A stretch of DNA of 52,553 bases, taken from the NCBI GenBank assembly GCA_001970955.1, contig MPUH01000463.1:1-52553 (forward strand), given 5' to 3'. Shown in pieces: positions 10,702-22,100 of this stretch. This stretch comes from Stentor coeruleus (Eukaryota > Ciliophora > Heterotrichea > Heterotrichida > Stentoridae). Each line of letters opens with the position of its first letter. The stretch's first letter is position 1. The translations under genes were made by a program, and so were the position numbers. The notes beneath the pieces were generated by a model. It worked only from the letters and a program-made list of their open reading frames with translations, did no database searches and had not been told where the DNA came from.

Positions 10702-11892
10702 ATGATTAATACGTTAGAGCCTTATAAGCATTTTCCTTCTCACATAAAACGCTTATTATCCGACCTAAGCTCTGGCAAAGAAGTGATTTCTATCCTAAGT
10801 TCCTATATCCCATCCCTATCATCTGATATAAACCTTTACTATATTTTCTTACATTTCGGGTACTCCCCTGAACATGGGAATTTCCTAAGCCCACCTTCAG
10901 CTTCTGATATGAAATCATATATAACCAAAGAATATCATGGAGCAAATACTGATATTGAAGAAACCTGTAATAAATCTGTGATTGAAATCAAAAAAGAGTT
11001 TTTAGACACTTTCTATTTAAAAACTCTTCAAGAATTAACTAATCCTAGCGATATTGATCTTACAGAATATCAAGATAATAAACAAGAACACTTAGAAAAC
11101 TTATGGGATGGTGATAGTCCTATACAAAAACTAGGCTTATCAAATATGACAACACCTTCTGATATGAATACTTCACGTGTTAATAAAGGACTTAAAATAC
11201 TTAGTAAGAAAATCAGAGAAATACTTATTCAGAAAGGAAAAATTTCTTATAAAGAGATGGCTGAACAGGTCGTTTCTGAAATGGATTCACATAAAGAAAT
11301 AGATAGGAATAAAGAAGGGAGGAATGTGTTAAGGAGAATTTATGATTCATTAAATGTTTTAGAAGCTTGTGGAGTTGTAGGAAAAGCTGATAAGAAATAT
11401 TACTGGAAAGGGTTTCCAACACAGAAAACTGAGTTTAATGAGNGAGTTGTAGGAAAAGCTGATAAGAAATATTACTGGAAAGGGTTTCCAACACAGAAAA
11501 CTGAGTTTAATGAGAATTTGGCTCAGACTGTTGATGATAGCAAAAATGAAGTGGAAAATAAAAGAGAATCATTAAGAGAATTATGCAAAAAATATTACTC
11601 GTTACGTGAACTTATACTCAGAAATACTGAAAAAAGCAAAACACAAGAGAAAATTGAGTTTCCTTTTATTATTGTTGGGACTGAAGAACATCACACAAAT
11701 AAAGTTAGGATTGAGAGTAATAAAAGCCACAATGATATTTCGGTTAAGTTTCATAAGCAAATAAAGTTATTTGGAGATATTGATGTGCTGATTAATTTAG
11801 AACTTTATAAGAGACCTATGAGATCTCCAGATATTCCTATTGATCTTTTTGAATCACTTGCTTGTAAAGTTCCTGGGAAGATATATTTATAG
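10702..11892 (+). CDS. TFDP: DP-type transcription factor (E2F dimerisation partner), with an assembly-duplicated segment
   Basis: The open frame is 396 codons including one unknown residue. Residues about 157-235 form the DP winged helix: 'KGLKILSKKIREILIQKG..SYKEMAEQVV' and 'RNVLRRIYDSLNVLEACGVVGK', matching the DP signature (RR[IV]YDALNVL). A coiled coil (ESLRELCKKYYSLRELILRN) and a DP C-terminal dimerisation domain (PFIIVGTEEHHTNKVRIES) follow, so it is DP rather than E2F. DP proteins pair with E2F to control S-phase genes. The frame contains one N at 11443 flanked by two identical 71-bp copies. Removing one copy and the N leaves 372 residues in frame, which I take to be the true protein. 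The duplication would otherwise repeat the DNA-binding wing (VVGKADKKYYWKGFP). Confidence 0.85.
   Translation: MINTLEPYKHFPSHIKRLLSDLSSGKEVISILSSYIPSLSSDINLYYIFLHFGYSPEHGNFLSPPSASDMKSYITKEYHGANTDIEETCNKSVIEIKKEFLDTFYLKTLQELTNPSDIDLTEYQDNKQEHLENLWDGDSPIQKLGLSNMTTPSDMNTSRVNKGLKILSKKIREILIQKGKISYKEMAEQVVSEMDSHKEIDRNKEGRNVLRRIYDSLNVLEACGVVGKADKKYYWKGFPTQKTEFNEXVVGKADKKYYWKGFPTQKTEFNENLAQTVDDSKNEVENKRESLRELCKKYYSLRELILRNTEKSKTQEKIEFPFIIVGTEEHHTNKVRIESNKSHNDISVKFHKQIKLFGDIDVLINLELYKRPMRSPDIPIDLFESLACKVPGKIYL
11372..11514 (+). repeat. Exact 71-bp direct repeat flanking a single N (assembly join)
   Basis: 11372-11442 and 11444-11514 are identical, and position 11443 is N. This is what is left when two contigs with overlapping ends are abutted rather than merged. 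72 nt equals 24 codons, so the reading frame survives by chance. Confidence 0.92.
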
Positions 11893-12972
11893 CTCTATAT
11901 TTTAATTCAGAAATTTTGTCTAATAATATAGGAATAAAAATCCACATCGCATTATTAATAATTTTAAAGTAACCCTAAAATCATATATAAAAAGACTTAT
12001 TGCTACAATTAATACTTTAAGTCCATATAAATATATTACATGACTTTATTTTCACAAAAAATATAAAAGAAATATATAAATAGTTACACTAAATAGACTT
12101 CTAGTATCTTTTTTATATACTGTAATAACAGAGCTTTAAGTAATTCAAGAATACTCTAACTACAGCTTCTCTATGTTTCCAATTGTCATTAAAAAAAACT
12201 ACTCTATAATCTTACCCAACAACTCTTAAGATTTTCTTCAAATATGCTCTTTTTAATATACCCATTGCGGCAATTTTCAATTGACCACCAGATTCATTTA
12301 TTCTTTTCCTTAAACATGCCAAAGTTTTCATTTTGATATATTTTTTCACACAATTCGTCTAAGTTTTTCTCTAGAATCTTAATCTATAAGTTTGCATCTA
12401 TAAGAATTCAAATTTTCTTTATACAATAAGATCATTTCTAAAGTCCCACCCATACCTAATAAACCTTATCAACTTCATCCGTTTATATTTTTACAAGACT
12501 TATTTCATTTACAGTCATTTGGTAATCCATTTTCCTTGCTCAGATCTTAAATGATCCTAGTTTTACCTGACCATAAGGATTACTCGTATTTTTTTTTAGC
12601 TTAATAAGGAAGATTATTAGTAAAAATTTTCCTAAACTTCAAATTGCAACTTTTAAACTTGTTGAGTTATATTATAACCCTTACTTCCTATATGATATTC
12701 AGGATCAAGAAAAAACCTATAAATCCATCGCTGATATGCACTTTTAAATCTAAATTTTTCACCTGTCTTGGAGTTTAAGAAAAATATACAAGAATTAGAC
12801 TTGATAATCTTGTCTTAAGACCTATTCTTAAAAGAAAATTCATAAATCGTCTGCATTCCCATGAACTTTTATTTGGCTTTTTCTAATTGAAATATAAAAA
12901 CTCTTTGGGTCTTAGTGCTAGTGAAAATAGCACAAAAACTTATCCAAACCATGGTCTTCAATCATATTTATT
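11893..12972. other. Gap with protein-like scraps, no supportable gene
   Basis: About 1.1 kb between the DP factor and the mS38-like gene. On the minus strand, protein-like fragments occur in more than one frame, for example KTGEKFRFKSAYQRW around 12735-12780 and LKIAAMGILKRAYLKKI around 12250-12300. They are cut by many stops at about the density expected of random AT-rich DNA, and the plus strand gives equally plausible scraps. It could be an old decayed gene; I cannot name it or fix its strand. Confidence 0.25.
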
Positions 12973-13146
12973 CTAAACTTTCTTTTTACTTTTTAATCTT
13001 AGCTTCTTTCTTGCTTTAGCTCGCTTATGGTTCTTCATTTTGTTCTTCCATCTGTAGTACGTCGCTATTCCAGCAGTTGGCTGTGGCATCACCATCGGAC
13101 ATGCCTTAGCCATGTTCAGGACGCTCATCGTAATCCTGGCAAACAT
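12973..13146 (-). CDS. 57-residue basic protein resembling mitoribosomal mS38 (AURKAIP1/Cox24 C-terminal domain)
   Basis: A short frame from ATG at 13146 to TAG at 12973 stands out because its base composition is far richer in G and C than the surrounding DNA, and it uses codons such as GCC, CTG, AGC and CCG that are rare around it. The translation starts MFARITMSVLNMAKACP, a plausible mitochondrial presequence, and ends in a very basic helix, YYRWKNKMKNHKRAKARKK. That matches the mS38/Cox24 pattern of '[RK]..KM.[KN]HK.[RK]K.[RK]K', the conserved C-terminal piece of a small-subunit mitoribosomal protein. No Cys or catalytic residues are relevant. The assignment rests on one short motif. Another small basic ribosomal protein is possible, but a real gene is likely. 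Confidence 0.5.
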   Translation of the reverse strand: MFARITMSVLNMAKACPMVMPQPTAGIATYYRWKNKMKNHKRAKARKKLRLKSKKKV

Positions 13147-14133
13147 TTTTTTCTAATAAGATGATTAGATAAATGAAAGGTATTTATGTGTGTTTTTGTT
13201 TGGATTTTACTTTATTTTCGTAAGTTTTATTATATTAGTGGAGATGATGATGAGGGATTCTGGGTTAAGAAATTTTTATTGATTTTTTTATGGGATTTTA
13301 AAGTTGGTTTATGTTTTTTAAATATTGAAATTGGTTGTGTATAGGCTTTTTATGTTAAATCACTTTAAATCTAAACTTAAAATAATCAAATAAAAATAAA
13401 CTATCTTTTAATAATCTACCAAATCACTCTTTATCAAGCATAGGCAGAAAATTTCACCTTTGAACTGCCTTGTTTTTTTTTTTCACTTTTTTAAATATAC
13501 AAGAAATAATATCATTACAAATTTATAAACTATTTAATCATATCTAAAATTCATCTAAAAATCTACCCTTAGATTTTCTCTATCATTTATTTGCATAATT
13601 TTCACTGCAAAAAAAAAAATACATTTACTATACTAACTTAATCTTCAAATACAAATTCTCATAATTCCTACTAAACATTCAATAATAAAATATTAATATC
13701 TATCATTATATAACTATATATATATCATCTAATAAATATAATTCTTATCCTAATATTAAATATATGCATCAATGTTTTAATTTGAGAAATATTAGGTTTT
13801 TATAAGTCTTAAATTAATAATAACATACAAATTACTACAATAATTTCAAATAATAAATAAATTCTAAACAAACAAATTATCCTCAGTTGTTTTTTTTATC
13901 TTTTGAATTTAGTGTATTAAAAATACTTTTTACATATTAAAAAGTATAACTTTATTTTAAAGCGATTTGAAATTTAAAACCGTTTTCAAAATGTATAATC
14001 ATGATTTTAAAGCCTTTTATAGTTAAGTAATTTAATTAATAAACTTTTGCTATATAATAAAAGTTTTTCATGCTGAAACTCTGAAAATATTTCAAACTAG
14101 CTACGCTAAATAGATTTGCTTATAATCAAATAA
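13147..14133. other. Divergent intergenic region, AT-rich
   Basis: 987 bp between the mS38-like gene (-) and the kinesin (+). It contains poly-T/poly-A runs (for example near 13470 and 13610) and no frame of note. It should hold both promoters; no defined site is seen. Confidence 0.4.
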
Positions 14134-16944
14134 ATGTCTAACAATTCAAGTGTGAAAGTGACTTGCAGAGTTCGTCCTTTAATGGATTTTGAAGCTGTAA
14201 TTTTTATATAGACTGATATTAGCAACCAAGAGATAGTATGTCTTACATCTGATACAACAATTGGAGTTGGTGAAGGCGATGACCTTGAAACTTTTACTTT
14301 CGATAAAGTATTTGGTACTCAAAGCACACAAGAAGAACTATATAATTTTGTTGGAAAAGCTACAATAGAAGATGTGATGTCTGGGTACAACGGTACAATT
14401 TTTGCATATGGTCAAACTGGTTCAGGGAAAACTCATACAATGTTAGGAAGCTTATACGACCAAGATGCTCAAGGTATCATCCCTCGAGCAGCAAATCAGA
14501 TTTTCGAAGAGATAGAAAAAGACGAGAATGAAATTGAATTTACTTTAAAATGCTCTTTACTAGAAATCTATAAAGAAACTCTAAGAGACCTTCTTGATGT
14601 TGAATCTTCTAATCTACAAATAAAAGAATGCCCAAGACGAGGAATTTATGTTAAAGGTTTAACAGAAATATGTATTACAAGTGAAAAAGAACTTATTGAT
14701 CTTTTATGTTTAGGTCAACAATTAAGAACTGTTGCTTGTACAAGGCTTAACAGTACATCATCAAGATCACATTTTATTTTCTTCCTTGAGGTTATTCAGA
14801 AACTTCCTAATGATAGTGAGAAAAAAGGAATATTAAATCTAGTCGACTTGGCCGGAAGTGAAAAGGTCAATAACTCTGGAGTTACTGGGAATTGCTTAGA
14901 AGAAGCTAAGAAAATCAACCTTTCTTTATCTGCGCTTGGGAAAGTTATAAATGCTCTTATCCACAACCACGACCACATCCCTTATCGTGACTCAAAACTC
15001 ACTAGGATTCTCCAAGAGTCTTTAGGTGGGAATTTCAAAACTACTCTTCTTGTGACCTGTTCTCCAGCAGCCCGATCACAAAGCGAAACCATCGACAGCC
15101 TAAGATTTGCCGTTCGGGCTAAAGCAATAAAAAACAAAGCTACAATCAACATGAAAAACCCTCCAGAAAACTACATAAAAATGATTGAAATGTTAAAATC
15201 TGAACTTGCAGCAGCAAAAAACGAAATCAAATCATTAAAACTACAAAAAACGCCTTCAATAATAAACTCAGTCGATAAATTCTTATTAAAAATCCCTTTA
15301 TCCACAACTCCTTTACAAAACTCTATAGTAGCCAAAAATATCGACAGGTCAGTTAAAAAATCAATGACCCCAGTAAAGCCAATAGCAATTCCAAAAAACC
15401 GTAGAGCCTGTTCTACTGGTGGAGATTTACATTCATTATCAGCAAATAGATTACCTTTAGCTGTAGATTCTGATATATCATGTTTAATAACACAAGAAAA
15501 ATCAACAGATGAAAGTATGCTTATACATAATCATCTTTGTAAAGATCATGAAACTGAGATTGAAAGGCTTAAAGAACAAGTAAATTCACTTAAATCAGAT
15601 AAAGAGTTTCTTCATTCAAAAATCGAAGAACTTGAAACTAAACTTCTGACTAGTAAAAACAAACAACTTGGACTTGAACAACGAGCACATGAATATTATC
15701 ATTATTATTCAAGTTCAATTAATGTTATACATAAAGATGCTACAGAATTATCGATTTTAAGGTCGAAAAACGAACATTTGCAGAAACAGTTACAGAAAAT
15801 GATAAGTGCATTAGAAGCTGTAGAATTGAAGCATAAAAGGGAATTGGAGGAGTTTAAGAATTTTAAAGAAAATACGATAATTGAGTTTAAAGAAGACCCA
15901 GAAACAGGGAATTATAGGTCAGATATACCCGTTATTACAATGCAGCCAGATGAGACTAAGACTTTAAGTTTTAGTAGTTTTATGATATCTTGTGACCCTA
16001 CAAGTATTATTTCCCCATATTCTGAGAATCTAAAAAAAGCTCTTGAAGACCCGAATTTTTTCAATAAGGAGTATACAATTTATATATTAAAACAACAAAT
16101 ACTTCAAGCTGCAGTAGTCAATAGCGAACTAACTTCAAGTCTATCCAACATGCATTGGAAAATCAGTTTACTCAAACATAAATACAACATGAAACGAGAA
16201 TTATGTTCCTATCAACAAGAACACATAAAAAAACTTGAAGAAATCATAGACCACCTTCATGAATCCTATTCAAAAATCGTCAATCTTACTGAGAAAATCG
16301 AATTTAAAAACATCAGCAACGCCCCAAAACCTAAACTCAGGACCTTAAAATCTTTTTCCCACAAACAATCCTTTACATCTCGAAGTATGAATAAAAAAAC
16401 AACAGATACAACTAAAAACATAACATCTAATTTTATATACAAATTAGATGACACAAATCTTGGAATACGTATTAAAGAACTTGAATCTAATCTTGATTTA
16501 CAAAGTCTTTTTAATACTCAACTTAAAAGAAATAATGATATATACAAATCTCAAGCACAAAAATATGTGATTATGCTTGATGAGATAGAAAAAAAGTCTT
16601 ATTATTCAGAAAAAGCTGAAAGGGAAAGATGGAAGAAAATCTTTTTAGAATTCAGAGAAAATGCTGAAGGTGAATTGGCTAGGAAACAAGAGGAGATTAT
16701 AAGAATGAATGATGTTCTTGGAGGATGGGTAAATTCATTTATGGCATTACAAGAGGCTAATGAATGTCAAAAGGTTAAGGATGAAGAATTATTAGAATTA
16801 ATGATGTTGATTAAAAGGACTGCGGAAACTTTAGAGAGTTTGAATGTTAATACGTTTAAATTCTCGTTTTGTACACCGATTGTCCCGTCGAAACCTTGCT
16901 CACCATTTTTGATGTCGTTTAAAGGAGATTTGCCTGTTGAGTAA
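14134..16944 (+). CDS. Kinesin-1-like N-terminal motor kinesin
   Basis: Two exons, 14134-14196 and 14212-16944, joined over a 15-nt intron, encode 931 residues. Splicing restores the start of the motor (VKVTCRVRPL), which is otherwise lost behind a stop. Motor landmarks are the P-loop GQTGSGKT (about 88-95), switch I NSTSSRSH (about 201-208) and switch II DLAGSEK (about 233-239), then INLSLSALGKVI, YRDSKLTRILQ and a neck helix at about 345-375. The closest resemblance is kinesin-1 heavy chain, judged from the switch II to alpha-4 region. The remaining 550 residues are coiled coil in segments (around 455-545 and 710-880) with a short tail lacking the classic IAK motif. It presumably moves cargo towards microtubule plus ends in the cortex or cytoplasm; cargo is unknown. 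Confidence 0.9.
14197..14211 (+). other. 15-nt intron in the kinesin gene
   Basis: GTAATTTTTATATAG, phase 0, after codon 21. The same 15 bases form the intron at 48118-48132 in an unrelated gene. Confidence 0.9.
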
Positions 16945-17606
16945 TTAATTGTGAAATGCATTATTTGATTGTTTAATAGAAATAAAGATAAGTTTTTGGA
17001 TGAAAAAATTTGGGAATTAAGAAATTTGATAATGTTTTTTTGTTGTTGGAATGTAGAAATGTTTATAATTCAGATAAGGAAAGTGTTTATAATTCAGAAT
17101 AAAAATTTAGAAGTTGAGTAAAGATGGTATTTAATATTTTTAAAGGGAAATGAAGATTTGATGAAGGGATATTGATGGTAGATTTATTTAAGGCAGTGTG
17201 ATTGGGATGTTGTGGAAATTGGATGATTTTATAATAAGTTATGTTTAAATTTTTTAGTGATTGTTGATGTTTTATTTATTTTCTATTAGGCTATTATTGG
17301 TATAAGTAAGTATGTTGTTTTAATAATTTAATCATTTGATTTTATATTTCTTATTTAAATATTAGCATAAAAAAATGTATTTTCGAAATGTAATCTTTTG
17401 TATCATCAATCCAAAACACTTTTTTTTTTAACTCATTTTAAATCATCACCTAATCCTATAAAGTATATTCATATCTCCCATGCCTTAAAATAAATCAAAA
17501 TTATGTTTTGAACCAAACTGGAATACTTTTCCATGATCATATATAAAAGCCCATAACTACTTATATAAAAATACAAAAAAACCCTGTAATTTATTATAAA
17601 CAATAG
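16945..17606 (+). other. Region downstream of kinesin, no gene seen
   Basis: About 660 bp, AT-rich, with GT-rich text just after the kinesin stop and no protein-like frame. The terminator or poly(A) region of the kinesin must lie at its left end. Confidence 0.4.
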
Positions 17607-18672
17607 CCCAATAATCAGCTTAGAAAAATAAAAAACTTATCACAAATAAGACTCAAATCTGCAGCTGATCTAAATTCATTAGATTCATATACAAACTCAA
17701 AAAAATTGAAAAATATCAACAATCCTGAATATTCTAAACAAAAAGCAGCAGATAAATTTCAAAATAAAGGCGAATTCATATCAAATATACAATAGTTTTT
17801 AAAGCAATCAACTGAAATATAAGATTATATAAGAAAAACACTAGAAATTTGTCAGCAATACTAGGAGAAAAGTAAATATATCAGATAAAAAAGATTGGGA
17901 TAAGTTTAATACAATTTTAATAGGTTATGGGCTTAAGGAACTTGATATTAGAGGAGATGATGTAGAAAACGCAAGTTTGATTGACTATGATTTTTTTTCG
18001 CAAACTAGGATTTTAGAATAAAACAGCTATACATAGATTTGTGTCAAAAATCTATTAAATTACTAAAGGAATAAGTACTTTGGACTCAAAGCTGATAAGT
18101 CAAAAAAAAAGGACAAGCTTTGAAAAGGAAATCCAGGAACTTTAAAAAATGAGCAAATGCATGGAAAATAAATTCTGTCATATAAAAGAATGTTTTAAAG
18201 AAAAAAATATGATATAATCAAAGATCTGCATTTACGAAAAGGTATTCAATATAAAACTCAATCAAATATAGAGTTTATAAAAGATTATACTAGTTATAAA
18301 TGAATATTTGAATGTTTTATGTATAGAGAATATAGAGATAAAAGCAAAAAAATATGAAAATATTAGAACTCATAGACTTTTATGAAAGAAAAAGGTCAAA
18401 TAGTCAGTTTGAAATTATATTAGACAAATTAGAAGTTTTTTCTGATGATGAAGCTTAACAATTTCTAGCTAAATTGAAAAAAGAAAGTTATTTGTATGCT
18501 AATATAGAAAAAAAAAATTCCAGGAAATATATTGTTTTTGTTTTCAAGAGGTGTTGAAGAAGTTATGAATAAAATATTGGATAAGGTTAATGATATTAAA
18601 GAGAATAATTATAATTTGGAAAAGTTTAAGTATGTTGTTATAGTGGAAGTTAACACCCAGATAGGATTTTGA
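17607..18672 (+). pseudogene. Decayed coding region, helical/coiled-coil protein
   Basis: Four open pieces succeed each other on the plus strand in alternating frames. 17607-17792 contains SAADLNSLDSYTNS and EYSKQKAADKF. 17845-18018 contains WDKFNTILIGYGLKELDIRG. 18354-18552 contains MKILELIDFYERKRSNSQFE and has an internal TAA. 18550-18669 contains EEVMNKILDKVNDIKE. Each reads like a soluble helical protein rather than translated AT-rich spacer, but stops and at least three frame changes separate them and none of the breaks fits a 15-16 nt GT...AG intron. I therefore read it as a dead gene. The family is not recognised. Confidence 0.4.
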
Positions 18673-19122
18673 TGATATCAGATTTAAGTTTTAATAAAAG
18701 AAATTTATAGTTGATTTTATTCTATTTACAAGAGTCTTATTTTGATATTATTTAATGATTTTCTGAGTATTATCTAGATACTATTTTTATGTTATTTCCT
18801 CAGTAAAATGTTTTGTATTGTAAAAAAAAGCATAAGTTCAATTAAGAATCTAGATGAAACTCCTCAAAACTCCAATCCTATCATAATTTCTGCAAATCTC
18901 AAAAGTTGACAACAAAATCAAAGCAATTGAAAGCCAGGATCTCTTCGTTTATAATACAAAAAGTCAAAAAAACCCCTAAACCTAAGCGATTTCCTTAAAA
19001 AAAAACTAATTTCTAATATAAAAACTGCATACAACCTCACAAAAAAACCTAAACTAACAAAATCCCTTATAAATAATCTCAAAACCCATATTTCTGTTAA
19101 ATATTTTTACTAATAATTTACT
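18673..19122 (+). other. Upstream region of the giant repeat gene
   Basis: 450 bp of AT-rich DNA without a frame, directly before the ATG at 19123. It presumably contains the promoter; no recognisable element. Confidence 0.4.
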
Positions 19123-22100
19123 ATGGAATCCTCAAGTTTATTACTACTTCTTGAAAAGGTCCTTACAGGAAGGCCTGGGGACCCAAATAAGCATGCTGAA
19201 AGCTATGGGAAACTTCATGAAACCCTTATTCAAGCTAATCATTCAACAATTCGTGCTGTTATTATTACTCTAAGAGAAATGTTTCAAAAAGATCGAATTT
19301 CTGATGAAATATACACAAAATTTTCACAATATTTAAATTGTATTATCGACAATAAAAAGCCTTTGCCTCCAAATTTAGGTTATTTGACATTTGCTTCTAA
19401 TCCTTCATGTTTAAGATCAGCAAAGTTTTTTCATGTGTTGCAGAAAATGTCGATGAAGAGGTCAATTGGGTTAAAAAGGGGTATTGATGGGTTTAAAATG
19501 AATAAATTGATGAAAAAAATTGGAGAAATTGAAGGGAAATGGTTTTTAGAAGTTAGAAAGGAAAAGGTTAGGCTTTTGGTGGCGAAATTGAAAAGCAAAT
19601 TGGGGGTTAAATTACAGAGGTCGTTTATTGTTTGGGGATTTAAAAGTACTGTGGAGAAAAAAGATGTATTAAGGAGGGTGTTGGAAAAAACTCGTGTTAG
19701 GATTTTTTATATGAAATATATCGCTCTTGAAAGATGGTTTAATGGGACTTGGGATCAGCAGGAGTTCATAGAAGAAAACTGGGAAGACGAGGAATACTAT
19801 CAAAAGTTTGGCAAGAAAAAACTCAAGAAAAGTGAACAATGGGATTCTTATTCAATCTATTCACTAAAAGATGTTTTTAAAAACATGACTGAAAGGGCTA
19901 ATTTTATTCAAAGATACGATATCGACGATAGAATCGACACTTTACAAGACGCAACACTAAAGAAAAACATTCTAAAAAGCAAACTAGAAGCTGTTATTGA
20001 TAGAATATTAACAATAAACAAACTTAGAAAGCAAATGCCTAATGCAGTTCTAAGTTCTTGGGCAGGTCAAGCTCATGCCTATCATGCAGACCTTCTAAAA
20101 TACAGCCAAGGTATTTCCATAATTCAAAAACTAGCGAAAAACAGAAAATTTTCTTGTTTTTCTTCCATTTTACAATATAAAAACAAAGAAATCATTGGGC
20201 GTAAAACTGCTGAATTATTAAAAAACATAGGCAAAAAGGAAACGAAAAATGTGTTTCTTAGAATACTAGGCCCAGGGAATAAAGTTCGTAATAATTTGGA
20301 TAAATTAGCATCTCATTTAACTTGTCGGAAAATGAGAATTTTATCTAAGTGGAAAGACTTTACAAGTAAATCAAAAGTTCAAGATTTTATAGAAAACACA
20401 CAAAGCACAAAACTTAAACAGGCCCTTGGGAAAATTGCAACAAGAGTCGGCTTTGGGGTTTTTCAAAACTTCACCAACATGGACAAAAATCGGAAAAACA
20501 GTCTAAAAACAATTGTCCAGTTTATTAAAAAAATGCAAAAACTAAACCTTAACAAATGGAAACAACGTATAAATGATTCTAATGAAAAAGCTTATTTTAC
20601 TAAACAATTGGGTTATAATTTATCAAAGCATTTAAGCTTATTATCAACTAAAGCTTTAAAAAACACTTTCAAAACTCTAGTCCCTTCAAGTAAAACCCAA
20701 GCACATGCGCTTTCTATTCTCATATCCAAACTGCAAAAAAAACCAAAAACCCTTATTGCAAAATGGAGAAACATATGCCAAAACTATAAAGATTACAACT
20801 TTTATGCGCATATTCGCAATATGAAATTTATAAAAACACTTAATAATGTCCCAGCCTGTGCCCAAAAAGCTGCATTTGATAGGATCATCCTAAAACAAAA
20901 GCTCATTGAACACAAAACCAAAATCCTCAAAACTACAAATCTTATGAATCTTCTATCAAACTATTTAAAAAATGCTATAAATCCATGCTTACTAAAACCG
21001 ATTTCTATTAAAAAAAACCAAAAAACCTTATTTTCAGCTGTAAAATCTTTAACCAAAAACCACAAAAAAATCCTCAACAGCTTTTTCGACAAATGGGCAA
21101 GATTAAATGGAAGTAATATACAAGATAGAAAAAAAATCCAAACACTAAAACTCTTAAATCTAGCTAAAATTGCTAATAAAAACAAACAAAAAGCTTTTAA
21201 TGATTTCTCCACAAAATCAAATGAAAAAAACACTAAAGAACTAGAAAAAACTAATAAAAAACTTAGAAAAGATTTGATGAAAAAAACTTTATTAGGGCAA
21301 AAAGCTGCAGCAACAAGTTTAATAAATGCAATAAAAAGTTCAGGACTAAATCGAACTCTTTCTAATGTATTTGGAAATATAACAAATACTATTAATAAAA
21401 ACAATGGAGAAATAGTTTTAAGTATTGCTTTAAAAAGGATTAAGAAATTGATGAAAAAAAAAATAAGGACATGGAAGGATAATATTGAAAAAAACAAATT
21501 TAAAAACTTAGAAAATTGTCTTGAGGATGAAAAAACTGATAAAAGAAGGATGAAATTTACCCAGGCTTTAAAAAATTTGCCTAAGAAAAAACTGAAGATG
21601 GCTTTGAGTAGGATTGTTTTGGCTAAGTCTCAGATTTTCGAGTGTTTGAAGAATTTGTACTTCACAGCAAAACGTATACCGAAACATGCTTTTGATTTAT
21701 GGCGTTTAAATTCAGAGAATATACAGAAATCGGCATTGATGAATAAATTAAAAGGAGAAAAACTTACANAGAATATACAGAAATCGGCATTGATGAATAA
21801 ATTAAAAGGAGAAAAACTTACAAGTAATATAAAAAGATGTTTGAGAAAAACTTTAAGAAGAAGTTTTAATAGAATTATTGGGACAAATCCTAAGGTAAAA
21901 CTAGCTTTCAAAAGCATGATAGATCAGTTCAAAGACCGTATGCGTAAAAACTGGTCGTTATGGAACAAATATCGTGAAACATCCTGCCAAAAAGAAGCTT
22001 TAAGAAAATATCAAGGTGAAAAACTTAAACACTTACTCGAAAGGCCATTAAAAACTTATCTCAATAGTATTTTTTCTAACTTTATACCTTTTTCCTCCAA

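Noticed and set aside
11893..12972. Possible decayed transposase on the minus strand
   Set aside because: Scraps such as WWSIENCRNGYIKKSIF loosely recall the zinc-ribbon part of ISXO2/IS1595-type transposases. But the order of pieces is wrong, no DDE residues or terminal inverted repeats are visible, and another frame of the same DNA reads equally well.
17607..18672. Idea that in-frame TAA/TAG in the decayed regions (here, 11893-12972 and 45508-45610) encode Gln, pointing to genes from a ciliate with the UAR=Gln code
   Set aside because: Several stops do sit where Gln would fit (for example IQ*FLKQ, EA*QFL). But the intact genes here clearly use the standard code, TGA stops and frame changes also occur, and in 11893-12972 the total stop number is about what random 70% AT sequence gives. 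TAR codons also outnumber TGA simply because of base composition. Homology to a UAR=Gln gene would be needed to revive it.
21716..21822. Genuine internal duplication in the giant repeat protein
   Set aside because: The copies are perfectly identical, abut a single N and are out of register with the 69-residue repeat. The same arrangement occurs at 11372-11514.
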